Assembly: GCF_007995085.1 (NCBI RefSeq)
Contig: NZ_VOQS01000005.1
Coordinates: 1,612,001-1,676,000, forward strand
Reading direction: 5' to 3'
DNA from: Paraburkholderia azotifigens
GTDB lineage: Bacteria > Pseudomonadota > Gammaproteobacteria > Burkholderiales > Burkholderiaceae
DNA length: 64,000 nucleotides
Below the pieces are notes generated by a model. That model was not told the origin of the DNA, made no database searches, and saw only the letters and a program-made list of their open reading frames with translations. The stretch's first letter is position 1; each line of letters opens with the position of its first letter. Both the position numbers and the translations under genes were made by a program. Shown in pieces: positions 1 to 8,754 of this stretch.

Positions 1-1068
1 GTCTTGCAGCAACACGATGAGACCCGCAAGACCCGCCACGCCCGACTCGCCCGCGACGATCGGCGCATCGATATCGCTGCCCGCAGCCAGGATGCGCATG
101 GCGTTCACTGCATCGTCATCGCTGATCGTCATGAAGTCATCTACGCTGTGCTGCAGAAACTTCCATGCAAGCGGCGAGGTCTCGCCGCAAGCGAGCCCGG
201 CCATCACGGAGTCCACCGATCCCGTCGCACGCGCAGCGCGTCCTGCCAATGCGCTCTGATACAGGCAGTCGGCCTGCCCGGGTTCGACGACCACGAATCG
301 CGGACGATGCTCGCCATGAAATTCCCACAGATAACTGACCAATCCGGCTGCAAGGCCGCCGACTCCGCCCTGAAGGAACACATGCGTGTACGCCGGCTGA
401 TCCGGCTGGCTATCGCTCTGCCCGACGACCTCCGCCGCAATTGTGCCGTAGCCTTGCATCACATCGCGAGGGATGTCTTCGTAACCGTCGTAGGACGTAT
501 CGGAAACGACGTGCCAGCCGTTCACCGAAGCCAGGCGCGCCGCCTCTTCGACAGACTCATCGTAGTTTCCGGCGATCCTGACGATTTCGGCACCGTACGC
601 CGCAATGGCCTTCTCGCGCTCGACGCTGACATTAGCGTGCAGCACGATCACACACCGGCAACCGAGCGTTTGCGCGGCAGCCGCCAGTCCCTTTCCGTGA
701 TTGCCGTCCGTGGCACTCACCACCGTGAAATGCGTCAGCAGGTCCCGATAGCGTCCTTCAAAAAGCCCATGTGCATCGAGATCATGATTCGGCCACAGAC
801 GCTGAATCAGGCGTACCAGTGCGATAGGCGCACCCAGGGCCTTGAAGCTGCCCAGTACGGAGCGCGCTGACTCGTCCTTGATGTTGATGCTGCCGACCTT
901 GAGCCTCGCGGCCAGTCCGGGTAAGTCGCGCAGCGGCGTCGCATCGGACGAAATCTTGTCCCAGCAGGAAAGCCATGCACGGCTTTCCTGTGCTTTCTCA
1001 ATGCTGAGAATTGCCTTCAACTCAGCGGGATAGGCAGCGCGCGTTGCGCGTGGATTGGCTACCAGCAT
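1..1068 (-). CDS. dpaL: Diaminopropionate ammonia-lyase, 3' end outside window
   Basis: PLP enzyme of the tryptophan-synthase-beta fold that converts 2,3-diaminopropionate to pyruvate and two ammonia. About 356 residues are visible; the C-terminus lies beyond base 1. The PLP lysine lies in the motif ARSVLGSFKALG, followed by the cofactor-binding TDGNHGKG segment and a glycine-rich QGGVGGLAAG loop, all typical of the YgeX/DpaL family. The ATG at 1068 follows an in-frame stop and a GGAG Shine-Dalgarno, so the start is well fixed. It lies downstream of two M20 amidohydrolases on the same strand, an arrangement resembling the E. coli ygeX-ygeY region. The family call is firm; the exact substrate is inferred. 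Confidence 0.86.
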   Translation of the reverse strand, partial: MLVANPRATRAAYPAELKAILSIEKAQESRAWLSCWDKISSDATPLRDLPGLAARLKVGSINIKDESARSVLGSFKALGAPIALVRLIQRLWPNHDLDAHGLFEGRYRDLLTHFTVVSATDGNHGKGLAAAAQTLGCRCVIVLHANVSVEREKAIAAYGAEIVRIAGNYDESVEEAARLASVNGWHVVSDTSYDGYEDIPRDVMQGYGTIAAEVVGQSDSQPDQPAYTHVFLQGGVGGLAAGLVSYLWEFHGEHRPRFVVVEPGQADCLYQSALAGRAARATGSVDSVMAGLACGETSPLAWKFLQHSVDDFMTISDDDAVNAMRILAAGSDIDAPIVAGESGVAGLAGLIVLLQD

Positions 1069-1122
1069 GACCGTGATACTCCATTAACGAATGATGTGAA
1101 TTGGCGAATGGGAGAGCCGTGC

Positions 1123-2376
1123 TCACTGTGCGAGTCGCTTGAGCACGACATCCAGCAGGACGTTCGCGCCGTCGATGAGCTGATCGTCGTCCGTGTGTTC
1201 GCGCGGGTTATGGCTGATGCCGCCGCGGCTCGGCACGAATATCATCGCGGCCGGCGCGATGCGCGCGATCATCTGCGCGTCGTGTCCGGCACCGGACGTC
1301 ATCCGGCGATGCGTGAAGCCCATGCGCTCTGCCGAGGCTTCGATCGCGTCGGCCAGTCCCGCATCGAATACCACAGGCTCGAAACGGACCAGGCGTTCCG
1401 TCGTGATCTTCACGCCTTCCTTCTGCGCGATCTCTGCGAGGAATTCGGCGAGGCGCCGCTCGGCGTCCTGCAGGCGTTGCTCGTCCGGATCACGCAAATC
1501 CACCGTAAACACAGCCTTACGCGGAATCACGTTGATGACGTTCGGCTCGATGCGCAGCATGCCGATCGTCGCCAGCGTGGTGCCGGCGGTAACAGCCAGT
1601 TCTCGCAGGAACGTCGACACGGAAGCAGCCACCCAGCCCGCGTCATGGCGAAGCCGCGTTGGCGTCGTACCCGCGTGATTGGCGTTCCCCTGAACGGTAA
1701 TCTGCTGCCACGAGATGCCCTGGAGATTCTCAACAACACCAATGCTGATGTTCTCTGCTTCGAGAATCGGGCCCTGCTCGATATGTAGTTCGAGGTATTC
1801 ATGCGGAACCATCGCGCCAGGCTCCAGGTCACCCCCATAACCAATGCGCGCGAGTTCGTCGCCAAGGCGTGTGCCGTCGATGCCAACCGTATTCAGCGCT
1901 GCGTCAACGGACAGGCCGCCAGCGTAGACCAGCGAGCCCATCATGTCCGGCTGATAGCGGATGCCTTCCTCGTTGGTGAACGCGCCAATGGTGATGGAAC
2001 GCTGCGGCCTGATGCCTGCCCGACGAAAGGCTCTCACGACCGCGAGCCCAGCCAGCACGCCGTAACAGCCATCGAGCGCTCCGGCATTTTTAACCGTGTC
2101 GATGTGCGAACCCATCATCAATGGACGCTGACTGCCATCATCCGAATCGGAACGCAACGTGCCGAATATATTGCCGATGCGATCGACGCGGACATCGAGG
2201 TCCAGATCGCGCATCCATTCGACGACAAGGTCACGGCCGGCCTTCTCATCGTCAGTCAACGCGATGCGCGTCCGGCCACCGGCATCACGATCGGCGCCCA
2301 CTTCGCCGAGCTGGCGCAGTTGCTCGATCATCAACGCACCGTCGAGTGTCAGCGATGAAGATACAAACGTATTCAT
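1123..2376 (-). CDS. Zn-dependent amidohydrolase, N-carbamoyl-amino-acid hydrolase type (M20)
   Basis: 417-residue M20-family amidase (AmaB/HyuC/allantoate amidohydrolase group), cytoplasmic and expected to bind two metals. Metal ligands are visible in order: GSHIDTV, GALDGCYG, TNEEGIRY, the LELHIEQGP dimer-interface motif and RGGISHNPREHT near the C-terminus. Members remove N-carbamoyl or ureido groups from amino acids or ureidoglycolate intermediates. It sits 54 bp upstream of the diaminopropionate lyase and 17 bp downstream of a second M20 gene, so one operon is likely. Release of a free amino acid for the lyase is an inference. The specific N-acyl or N-carbamoyl substrate cannot be read from the sequence. 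Confidence 0.85.
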   Translation of the reverse strand: MNTFVSSSLTLDGALMIEQLRQLGEVGADRDAGGRTRIALTDDEKAGRDLVVEWMRDLDLDVRVDRIGNIFGTLRSDSDDGSQRPLMMGSHIDTVKNAGALDGCYGVLAGLAVVRAFRRAGIRPQRSITIGAFTNEEGIRYQPDMMGSLVYAGGLSVDAALNTVGIDGTRLGDELARIGYGGDLEPGAMVPHEYLELHIEQGPILEAENISIGVVENLQGISWQQITVQGNANHAGTTPTRLRHDAGWVAASVSTFLRELAVTAGTTLATIGMLRIEPNVINVIPRKAVFTVDLRDPDEQRLQDAERRLAEFLAEIAQKEGVKITTERLVRFEPVVFDAGLADAIEASAERMGFTHRRMTSGAGHDAQMIARIAPAAMIFVPSRGGISHNPREHTDDDQLIDGANVLLDVVLKRLAQ

Positions 2377-2393
2377 TGATTTCCCTTTAATCG

Positions 2394-3557
2394 TTAGCCG
2401 ACTGGCAATTCGAGCCGGGCGATCTCGGCGAAATAGCGCGCTCCCGTCAAAAGGATTTCGTCATTGAAATCGTAGGTGGCGTTGTGCAAGGGCGTACCGC
2501 CCTTTTCTGCGGATTCTCCGTTGCCAATAAACACAAAGTTGCCGGGAACGACCTGCAGGAACGCGCCAAAGTCTTCCGAAATCATCATCGGCTGGACATT
2601 GGCATCGACGCTACCGGTTCCCGCCACATTGCCCGCTGCCCTTACTGCGACGTCCACGAACTGCTCCGAGTTGACCGTCGGCGCGAACTCGTGTGTGTAC
2701 TCGAACGTGCAATCGGCTCCGTGCGTACGGCAAATGCCTTCGCATACCTCGCGCATGCGAGTCTCGAGCAGCGCCTGCACTTCGCGCGAATAGCTTCGCG
2801 TATCACCCTTGATAACGACGTTCGACGGAATGACGTTTCTCAGACCGTCCGTGATGAATTCCGTACAGGAAATCACCGCCTGCAGACTCGGGTCGAGATT
2901 GCGCGAAACGATGGTCTGCAATGCCATCACGATCTGCGATGCGATGACGATCGGGTCTACGCCCATGTGCGGACGGGCAGCGTGTGTACCGCGTCCCTTG
3001 ATGTGAATGACAAAGTTATCTTCACTCGCCATGATGCCACCCGGACGCGTGGCAAACGTTCCGGCGCGCATGCCCGGCATGTTGTGCGCGCCAAAGATGG
3101 CATCGACCGGGAACCGTTCGAACAGGCCGTCGGCCATCATCGCCTTCGCGCCGCGGCCATGCTCTTCTGCCGGCTGAAAGATGAAGCGGACAGTGCCGTT
3201 GAAGTCGCGCCGCTCTGCAAGGAGCCGAGCCGCTCCCAGAATCATCGACATATGCCCGTCGTGCCCGCACGCGTGCATCTTTCCGGCAGTGCGCGAAGCA
3301 TGCTGCCGATCGGGTGCATGCTCCGCGATGTTAAGCGCATCCATATCGGCGCGCAGGCCGATAGCTCGCCTCCCGTCTCCAACGCTCAGATTGGCAACCA
3401 GCCCGGTTCCGCCGATGCCGCGATGAACCTCCAGTCCCAGCGTACTGAGAATGTTCGCCACATAGTCGGACGTATTGACTTCCTCGAAGCCAGTCTCGGG
3501 ATGTTGATGCAAATACTGGCGCCAGCTCTTCAGTTGGCCCTGCAGCGTGCTTTCCAT
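2394..3557 (-). CDS. M20 amidohydrolase, hippurate-hydrolase/HipO type
   Basis: 387 residues with the HipO/AmhX/aminoacylase layout: N-terminal RQYLHQHPETGFEE, metal site KMHACGHDGHMSMILGAA (about 92-110), PAEEHGRGAKAMM, and a C-terminal SEDFGAFLQVVPGNFVFIGNG block. These enzymes cleave N-acyl or N-aroyl amino acids in the cytoplasm. It is the first gene of the minus-strand set that continues into the second M20 gene and the diaminopropionate lyase, and it is divergent from an AsnC-type regulator 140 bp away. Two consecutive M20 enzymes of different subfamilies suggest sequential deacylation of one compound or two related substrates (inference). Confidence 0.86.
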   Translation of the reverse strand: MESTLQGQLKSWRQYLHQHPETGFEEVNTSDYVANILSTLGLEVHRGIGGTGLVANLSVGDGRRAIGLRADMDALNIAEHAPDRQHASRTAGKMHACGHDGHMSMILGAARLLAERRDFNGTVRFIFQPAEEHGRGAKAMMADGLFERFPVDAIFGAHNMPGMRAGTFATRPGGIMASEDNFVIHIKGRGTHAARPHMGVDPIVIASQIVMALQTIVSRNLDPSLQAVISCTEFITDGLRNVIPSNVVIKGDTRSYSREVQALLETRMREVCEGICRTHGADCTFEYTHEFAPTVNSEQFVDVAVRAAGNVAGTGSVDANVQPMMISEDFGAFLQVVPGNFVFIGNGESAEKGGTPLHNATYDFNDEILLTGARYFAEIARLELPVG

Positions 3558-3697
3558 AGTCGGACGCCCTTGTATGAAGTTCGCGGAACGTGCATGTCGA
3601 TCACGGAGATAATATTGTTTGCGGTGCTAGAAAAAATGTCGAAATGAAGGGCTTCCGTGCAAAAATATCTTTGTTTTGACTTTCTGGCTGAAAATTC

Positions 3698-4177
3698 ATG
3701 ACACCCAGCCTGGACGCCTTTGATCTGAAGCTATTGATGGAAGTCCAACGCGACGCGCACATTCCTCAAAACGAACTCGGCGCACGCGTCAATCTGTCTA
3801 CGGCTGCCGTCAATCGCCGATTGCGACGCCTGTCGGAAGAAGGCGTCATTCGCAACTACGCCGCCATTGTCGCGCCCGAGAAGGTCGGCTATCCGCTGAC
3901 AATCATCGCGACGGTTGAGGTCGAGAGCGAGCAGATCGATCTGCTCGACTCGATGAAACGCACCTTCACGCAGTGCCCGGAAATCCAGCAGTGCTACTAC
4001 GTCGCTGGCGAGTGGGACTTCGTGCTGATTCTGACGGTTCGCAACATGGAGGAGTACACGGCCCTCACACGGAAACTGTTCTTTTCAAACAACAACGTCA
4101 AACGCTTCAAGACGCTGGTGAGCATGAGCAGCGTGAAGGTGGGGCTCGGTGTACCCGTGGCGCCCGAGGGCGGGTGA
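3698..4177 (+). CDS. Lrp/AsnC family transcriptional regulator
   Basis: 159 residues. The N-terminal winged helix-turn-helix includes LMEVQRDAHIPQNELGARV and LSTAAVNRRLRRLSEEGVI (roughly residues 10-50). A RAM/AsnC ligand domain follows, with YYVAGEWDFVLILTVRNMEEY, typical of octameric amino-acid-responsive regulators. It is divergent from the M20/M20/diaminopropionate-lyase set and convergent, by 5 bp, with a LivK-like binding protein. Local control of that operon by an amino acid is the obvious reading but is inferred from position only. The intergenic 3558-3697 is AT-rich and would hold both promoters. Confidence 0.92.
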   Translation: MTPSLDAFDLKLLMEVQRDAHIPQNELGARVNLSTAAVNRRLRRLSEEGVIRNYAAIVAPEKVGYPLTIIATVEVESEQIDLLDSMKRTFTQCPEIQQCYYVAGEWDFVLILTVRNMEEYTALTRKLFFSNNNVKRFKTLVSMSSVKVGLGVPVAPEGG

Positions 4178-4182
4178 GGCCG

Positions 4183-5331
4183 TCAACGGACGACTGACTT
4201 GTCGGTCCAGTTGCCCTGGTCAAACTGGCGAACCGTAATTGCGCCGTTGCGGATATCGCCCTTTCCGTCGAACTGGATCGCGCCCGTCACTCCGTTCAGC
4301 TTCAAAGCGCGCAGCTTCGGGAGATACACCTTCGGGTCAGTGGATCCGGCAGCCTGCATTGCGTCGGCCATCGCGAACACCGCGTCATAGGCGTAAGGGG
4401 CGTATAGCTGCACGGGAACACCGAAGCGCTGCTGATAGCGCCTGAAGAATTCCGGTCCTTGCGGCATCTTTGTGGGTGGGACGCCTGCAAGCGTGCAATA
4501 GATATCGTTGTTCATCGAGGCGCCGGCCAGCTTGATGAACTGCGGGGTACACGCTTCATCGCCTGCAATGAACTTGACCTTCAACCCAAGCTTCTGTGCC
4601 TGCTGGACGAACGCCGCGGCTTGCGTGTCGCCACCCGTGAAAGCGATACCTTCTGGTTGATGGCTCTTGATGGTCGTGAGAATCGCCATCCAGTTCGTTG
4701 TCTTGTCGGTGCCGAATTCACGCGCGACCACGTTGCCTCCGGCAGCCTTGACTGACTTTTCGATCTCATCGGCAAGACCTTGCCCATAAGCCGTACGGTC
4801 GTCGACGATGGCGACCTTACGCGCGCCAAGATCGTGGACCAGATACGCGCCGATGACCGAGCCCTGCCTCACGTCATTCGCAACCATACGGAACACGTTC
4901 GTGAATCCTTGCTGTGTAAGCTTCGGATTGGTTGCCGATTCGGTGATCATCGGCACCCCCGCATCCGAGTAAATTTTGGACGCAGGTATCGACGTTCCGG
5001 AGTTCGCATGGCCAACTACACCCGCCACACCATCGTCCATCAGCTTCTGGGCGACAGTCACCGCCGTCTTGGGATCGGCCGCATCGTCCTGCGAGTCGAG
5101 CACGAATGTCACGCTTTGGCCGCCAATGCGAATCTTCTTGCTGTTTAGATCTTCGATCGCAAGCCGCACACCGTTTTCATCATCCTTTCCGATGTGGGAC
5201 AACTCGCCAGTCAGCGGGGAAACCTGCCCGATCTTTACCGTCAGGTCCGCATGAGCCGCGAGAGGTTGCAGGGCAAGCGTCAGCGACGCGAGGCAAATCA
5301 ATGGCCGGGATAGTTGCATGGTCGTACTCAC
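4183..5331 (-). CDS. LivK-like branched-chain amino-acid ABC substrate-binding protein (orphan)
   Basis: 382-residue periplasmic binding protein of the type I (Leu/Ile/Val, PF13458) group. A cleavable signal peptide ends near LQPLAAHA, then VKIGQVSPLTGELSHIGKDDENG, DSQDDAADPKTAV and GHANSGTSIPASKIYSDAGVP, hallmark segments of LivK relatives. The first possible start is a GTG at 5331; an ATG at 5319 gives a more compact signal peptide and may be the true start. No permease or ATPase genes adjoin it. It may feed the LivHMGF set encoded at 47616-51264 or one elsewhere (inference). Ligand unknown; the neighbours suggest an acylated or diamino acid. Confidence 0.9.
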   Translation of the reverse strand: MSTTMQLSRPLICLASLTLALQPLAAHADLTVKIGQVSPLTGELSHIGKDDENGVRLAIEDLNSKKIRIGGQSVTFVLDSQDDAADPKTAVTVAQKLMDDGVAGVVGHANSGTSIPASKIYSDAGVPMITESATNPKLTQQGFTNVFRMVANDVRQGSVIGAYLVHDLGARKVAIVDDRTAYGQGLADEIEKSVKAAGGNVVAREFGTDKTTNWMAILTTIKSHQPEGIAFTGGDTQAAAFVQQAQKLGLKVKFIAGDEACTPQFIKLAGASMNNDIYCTLAGVPPTKMPQGPEFFRRYQQRFGVPVQLYAPYAYDAVFAMADAMQAAGSTDPKVYLPKLRALKLNGVTGAIQFDGKGDIRNGAITVRQFDQGNWTDKSVVR

Positions 5332-5695
5332 GATAGGTTGGCTGGGGATCGGGTCGGCAGAACCCGTGACCCGTTGGGCTCAGCAACACTGCGCTCGCCC
5401 TGTAACCATCGTAATGACGCGGCACCGTAGCCAAAATCAGCAGCGAGGACCTTTCTGCAAATTCCGATCGAAATGCCAGCAATTTTCGATAATTTTTCTC
5501 CCTGCTTTTCTCTGCGCGCAGCGTCGCTATCCGAACAGTCTGATCCCTTACCTGTTATCGAGGCGATCCGGCCTTTCCGGCACCTGCGCCGCTTGCTGGC
5601 ATTGTGAATCGGGGTTCAACACTTTCACGATCGGAAGCCCTCTCGCAACCTGGACTCGCATCCTTTTTCAGCCGTGAATCCACGGTCACTGTCGG
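5332..5695. other. Intergenic stretch without recognisable gene
   Basis: No frame in this 364-bp stretch shows a recognisable protein or a plausible start with ribosome binding site. The part next to 5331 would contain the promoter of the LivK-like gene. The rest borders the IS110 remnant and may be decayed insertion DNA, but I cannot identify it. Confidence 0.5.
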
Positions 5696-5893
5696 GTGAT
5701 CCGCCCGAGCCGCGACCTCACCGCGCCCCGACGTGATGACCGGCTGTCCCGCTGGATCGTTCAGCTGCACGCGCGCGTGGGCAACTACAGGACCCTCGTT
5801 GCCGTAGCAAACAAACACGCGTGCATCCTCTGGGCGATGCTAGCCAAGGGCGAGCGATTTGATCCATCCCACGCGCCCGACCGCCCGCCATGA
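5696..5893 (+). pseudogene. C-terminal remnant of an IS110/IS1111-type transposase
   Basis: Only the last ~55 codons of a transposase remain. From about 5732 the frame reads DRLSRWIVQLHARVG, then VAVANKHACILWAMLAKGE and RFDPSH. This is the conserved C-terminal tail of IS110-family DEDD transposases (usual form: W...L..R.G..KA.VALANK.ARI.WA.L..GE.F). The upstream catalytic RuvC-like domain is missing and no intact insertion-sequence ends were found. It marks a past insertion between the amidohydrolase cluster and the MFS/isomerase cluster. Confidence 0.72.
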
Positions 5894-6199
5894 CGGGGCG
5901 GCGGGCGCGTGAGCCACTGACCCGGAAACACCCATATTCACACTGAATTGACTTCGTAGTCGAAGACGCTGAACATTACCGGTAAAGTTTGAATCAGGAA
6001 TCTGCGTTGTCAGTATCGTTTTCACGCTGACCGATGCATCGCTCATTGCATTCGCACCGATGCGCCGAGGGTATCGCGCTGGCGTCGTAATGCGCGCTTA
6101 CGGCAAAACCAAGCGGTGTCGCCGACATTACCGACGTCAGCGGACATGGCTCGCACGCGCGTTCCCCAGGGCATTTCAGCATCGTCGCCAGCCGACGTA
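5894..6199. other. Intergenic stretch, probably decayed
   Basis: This 306-bp stretch lies between the transposase remnant and the stop codon of the MFS gene. No frame resembles a protein I recognise and no convincing start sites are present. It is probably debris of the same insertion event, but this is not proven. Confidence 0.4.
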
Positions 6200-7525
6200 T
6201 CATGAATCCCCCCGTGCGCCGTCACTCTTCGGATAGGCAAGCGCCAGTGCGCATCCGATCAGCATGCACACGCCGAACCCAAGCAGCCCCACCCGCTGCG
6301 AATGGAGTTCTTCCTTCAGCCACCCCAGAATATAAGTGCCGATGAAGCCGCCCAGATTGGCGAGCGACGTGATCATCGCGATGCCAGCTGCCGCGCCCGT
6401 CCCTTTGAGGAACGTAGGCGGCAGCGTCCAGATGACGGGTATGGTCGCCGCCGCCCCCGCATTGATGAGGGAGAACAGCACGACAGTCGCGAGCGTCGTG
6501 TGAGGCGTTAGCGCCGTGACAAAAAGCCCGCAGCCTGCAATCAGACACGGCACCGCCATGTGCCAGCGGCGTTCGCGTGCGCGGTCGGAACTTCGCCCGC
6601 ACCACAGCATGCTGAACACGGCGGCCGCGTTCGGCAGCACCATCCAGAGTCCGATCGAAAGCGGATCGTGCACACCGGTGTCGTGCAGGATCGACGGTAG
6701 CCAGAAGCTCGTCGCATACACGCCGATCATGATGCAGGCGTCGATGAGGCCAAGAATCCAGAGTCGTCGGTCGATGAATACGTGTTTCAGCGACGAGATC
6801 TTCTCGACATGCGGATGGCTGTCGAGATTGCCGAGCAGGATTCGCTTCTCGTCGGTCGTGAGCCACGACGTCTTCTCGATACGGTTCGGCAGCCACAGCA
6901 GCACGAAGACGCCCAGCGCGATCGATGGCAGCGCTTCGAGCAGAAACATCCACTGCCAGCCACCGATGCCGCGCACGCCGTCCATCGCGTTCATCAGCCA
7001 GCCGGACAACGGGTTGCCAAGGAGGCTGGAAACCGGCATGGCGATCATGAACAATGCAACGATTCGCGCACGCCGCTCGTAGGGAAACCATTGCGACAGA
7101 TACAGCAGCACGCCCGGCACGAAGCCCGCTTCGGCCGCGCCGAGCAGAAATCGCACGATGTAAAACTGCAATGGCGTTCGGACGAACATGGTCGCGGCCG
7201 AAAGCGCGCCCCATGTAATCATGACGCGCGCGATCCAGACCTTCGCGCCCACCTTTTCCAGCACGAGATTGCTGGGTATCTCGAACGCGATGTATCCAAC
7301 GAAGAAAAGCCCCGCGCCGAGACCATAGACGCGGTCGCTGAAACCGAGCGCATCGAGCATCTGAAGTTTCGCCAGTCCGATGTTGACGCGATCGAGGTAA
7401 GCCGCGAAGAAGCAGAAGAAGAACAGCGTCAGCAGGCGCGCAGTCACTTTGCGATAGAGCGCGTCAAGGCTGGCGCTTTCGGCCGCGCAAAGGCGGCCGG
7501 CGGGAGCGATGGGGCGGGTAGACAT
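6200..7525 (-). CDS. MFS transporter, anion:cation symporter (phthalate/tartrate permease) type
   Basis: 441-residue inner-membrane carrier with 12 predicted helices. The N-terminal LFFFCFFAAYLDRVNIGLAKLQM and the GEAGFVPG-like segment AAEAGFVPGVLLYLSQWFP are signatures of the ACS branch (GarP, TtuB, phthalate permease relatives), which import organic acids such as glucarate, tartrate or glycerate-like anions. It lies upstream of nothing but the IS scar and is 256 bp downstream of a TIM-barrel isomerase on the same strand. Together with the nearby glycerate kinase this suggests uptake of a small hydroxy acid (inference). The ATG at 7525 lacks a strong Shine-Dalgarno. Confidence 0.88.
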   Translation of the reverse strand: MSTRPIAPAGRLCAAESASLDALYRKVTARLLTLFFFCFFAAYLDRVNIGLAKLQMLDALGFSDRVYGLGAGLFFVGYIAFEIPSNLVLEKVGAKVWIARVMITWGALSAATMFVRTPLQFYIVRFLLGAAEAGFVPGVLLYLSQWFPYERRARIVALFMIAMPVSSLLGNPLSGWLMNAMDGVRGIGGWQWMFLLEALPSIALGVFVLLWLPNRIEKTSWLTTDEKRILLGNLDSHPHVEKISSLKHVFIDRRLWILGLIDACIMIGVYATSFWLPSILHDTGVHDPLSIGLWMVLPNAAAVFSMLWCGRSSDRARERRWHMAVPCLIAGCGLFVTALTPHTTLATVVLFSLINAGAAATIPVIWTLPPTFLKGTGAAAGIAMITSLANLGGFIGTYILGWLKEELHSQRVGLLGFGVCMLIGCALALAYPKSDGARGDS

Positions 7526-7781
7526 GGGTTCGCAGGTTTAGGGGTGACGAATCTTGCGGACTTATATTTGCCGCGCCATGATCACCATTCGCTCGTTTCG
7601 AATGTCGAGTGATGATCCATCCAGTCGTACTGAGCAGCCGCGTAATCACGCAAGCGAGCATGACTCCCGCTGTCCTGCGTCTTTTCTTCCGCGTCCTCTG
7701 CATCCGCGCGCGCGTCGTCACGCACGCTTTTCCCGATGGATAAGCGATTCATGGTCTTTCCTGAAGGGAAATCGACGGCGC

Positions 7782-8627
7782 TCAGGCCCGATTGAAAGAA
7801 GGCGCGCCCACATGCGGCCCGCATCGTTCGACAGCCACGCGAACCGTCTCCTCCGGCGGCCGCTCCCACCAGTCCAGCTCGGAGAAGACTTCCAGTTCGA
7901 ACGGCCCCGCGTAGCCGATATCGTCCAGCCATCCCTTGATGCGGGGAATATCGATTACGCCATCGCCGACCATGCCGCGGTCGCGCAGGTTTCGCGTCGG
8001 TACGAGCCAGTCGCAATAGTGGAAGGTGATGATGCGTTCCGGACCCGCGCGACGAAGCTCAGCCTCGAAGACCGGGTCCCACCAGCAGTGATACACGTCA
8101 GGAACGAGACCCGCGCCGTCGCCGAGTTCATCGCACAGGTCGTTGGCGACCTTGATCGAATTCAGCACGCTGCGGTCGCCGGCGTACATCGGATGCAATG
8201 GCTCGAGGCCGAGTTTGACGCCGACTTCACGCGCATGCGGCAACAAGGCGAAAAGCGCATCGCGCACGCGGGCGCGCTGGCCCGCAATGTCCTTGCTGTC
8301 GGGCGGCATGCCGCCTACCACCATCATCAGACAGGCCGCGCCGATCTCCGCGGCGGCATCGAGCAGACGCCGATTCGTGTCGATCGCGGCCGTCATGCTC
8401 TTGCCCACACCGACATTGAGCCATTCGCTCGTGCACAGCGACGGCACCCACATCTCGAGTTGCCTGAGATGCTTGCGCGTTTGCGCAACGCCGTAGGCTT
8501 CCAGAAACTGCCTCCACACCGCAATGCCGCTGATTCCCTGGCGCTTGTAGCCTTCGAGCGCTTCGGGCATGGTCCATTTGGGCGTCGTGATCTGATTGAT
8601 CGCGAAGCGCGAAAGGTCATCGCTCAT
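7782..8627 (-). CDS. Sugar phosphate isomerase/epimerase-like TIM-barrel protein
   Basis: 281 residues of the AP-endonuclease-2/xylose-isomerase-like fold. Conserved acidic and His metal-ligand positions are visible in LGLEPLHPMYAGDR, VPDVYHCWWDP, TFHYCDW and the C-terminal FELEVFSELDWW. Relatives include hydroxypyruvate isomerase, inosose dehydratase and 3-keto-sugar epimerases. The ATG at 8627 has a GGGAGAGA ribosome site. It lies just downstream of the MocR regulator, whose candidate operators (8688-8714) sit in this gene's promoter. Combined with glycerate kinase and the enolase-like gene, a role in routing a C3 or sugar acid to glycerate is possible, but the substrate is unknown. Confidence 0.82.
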   Translation of the reverse strand: MSDDLSRFAINQITTPKWTMPEALEGYKRQGISGIAVWRQFLEAYGVAQTRKHLRQLEMWVPSLCTSEWLNVGVGKSMTAAIDTNRRLLDAAAEIGAACLMMVVGGMPPDSKDIAGQRARVRDALFALLPHAREVGVKLGLEPLHPMYAGDRSVLNSIKVANDLCDELGDGAGLVPDVYHCWWDPVFEAELRRAGPERIITFHYCDWLVPTRNLRDRGMVGDGVIDIPRIKGWLDDIGYAGPFELEVFSELDWWERPPEETVRVAVERCGPHVGAPSFNRA

Positions 8628-8687
8628 ATGTTCTCTCTCCCTGTGTTCCCGATCAGCACATGCTCACGCGCTGAAATCAGGCGGGAC

Positions 8688-8714
8688 ATGTACAGGCCGC
8701 GATACCTGTACAGG
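8688..8714. promoter_or_regulatory. Candidate MocR operator pair upstream of the isomerase
   Basis: ATGTACAGG at 8688-8696 and the perfect 10-bp palindrome CCTGTACAGG at 8705-8714. The shared TGTACAGG cores are 18 bp apart, in the gap between the MocR gene and the isomerase start. The same word recurs in the promoter of the divergent kinase operon (10201-10250). Direct repeats are the usual target of MocR regulators. Assignment to this MocR is inferred. Confidence 0.55.
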
Positions 8715-8754
8715 CGGCGGGAACTGCACACTTGGAAAGATGGCGCGCGAGCGC

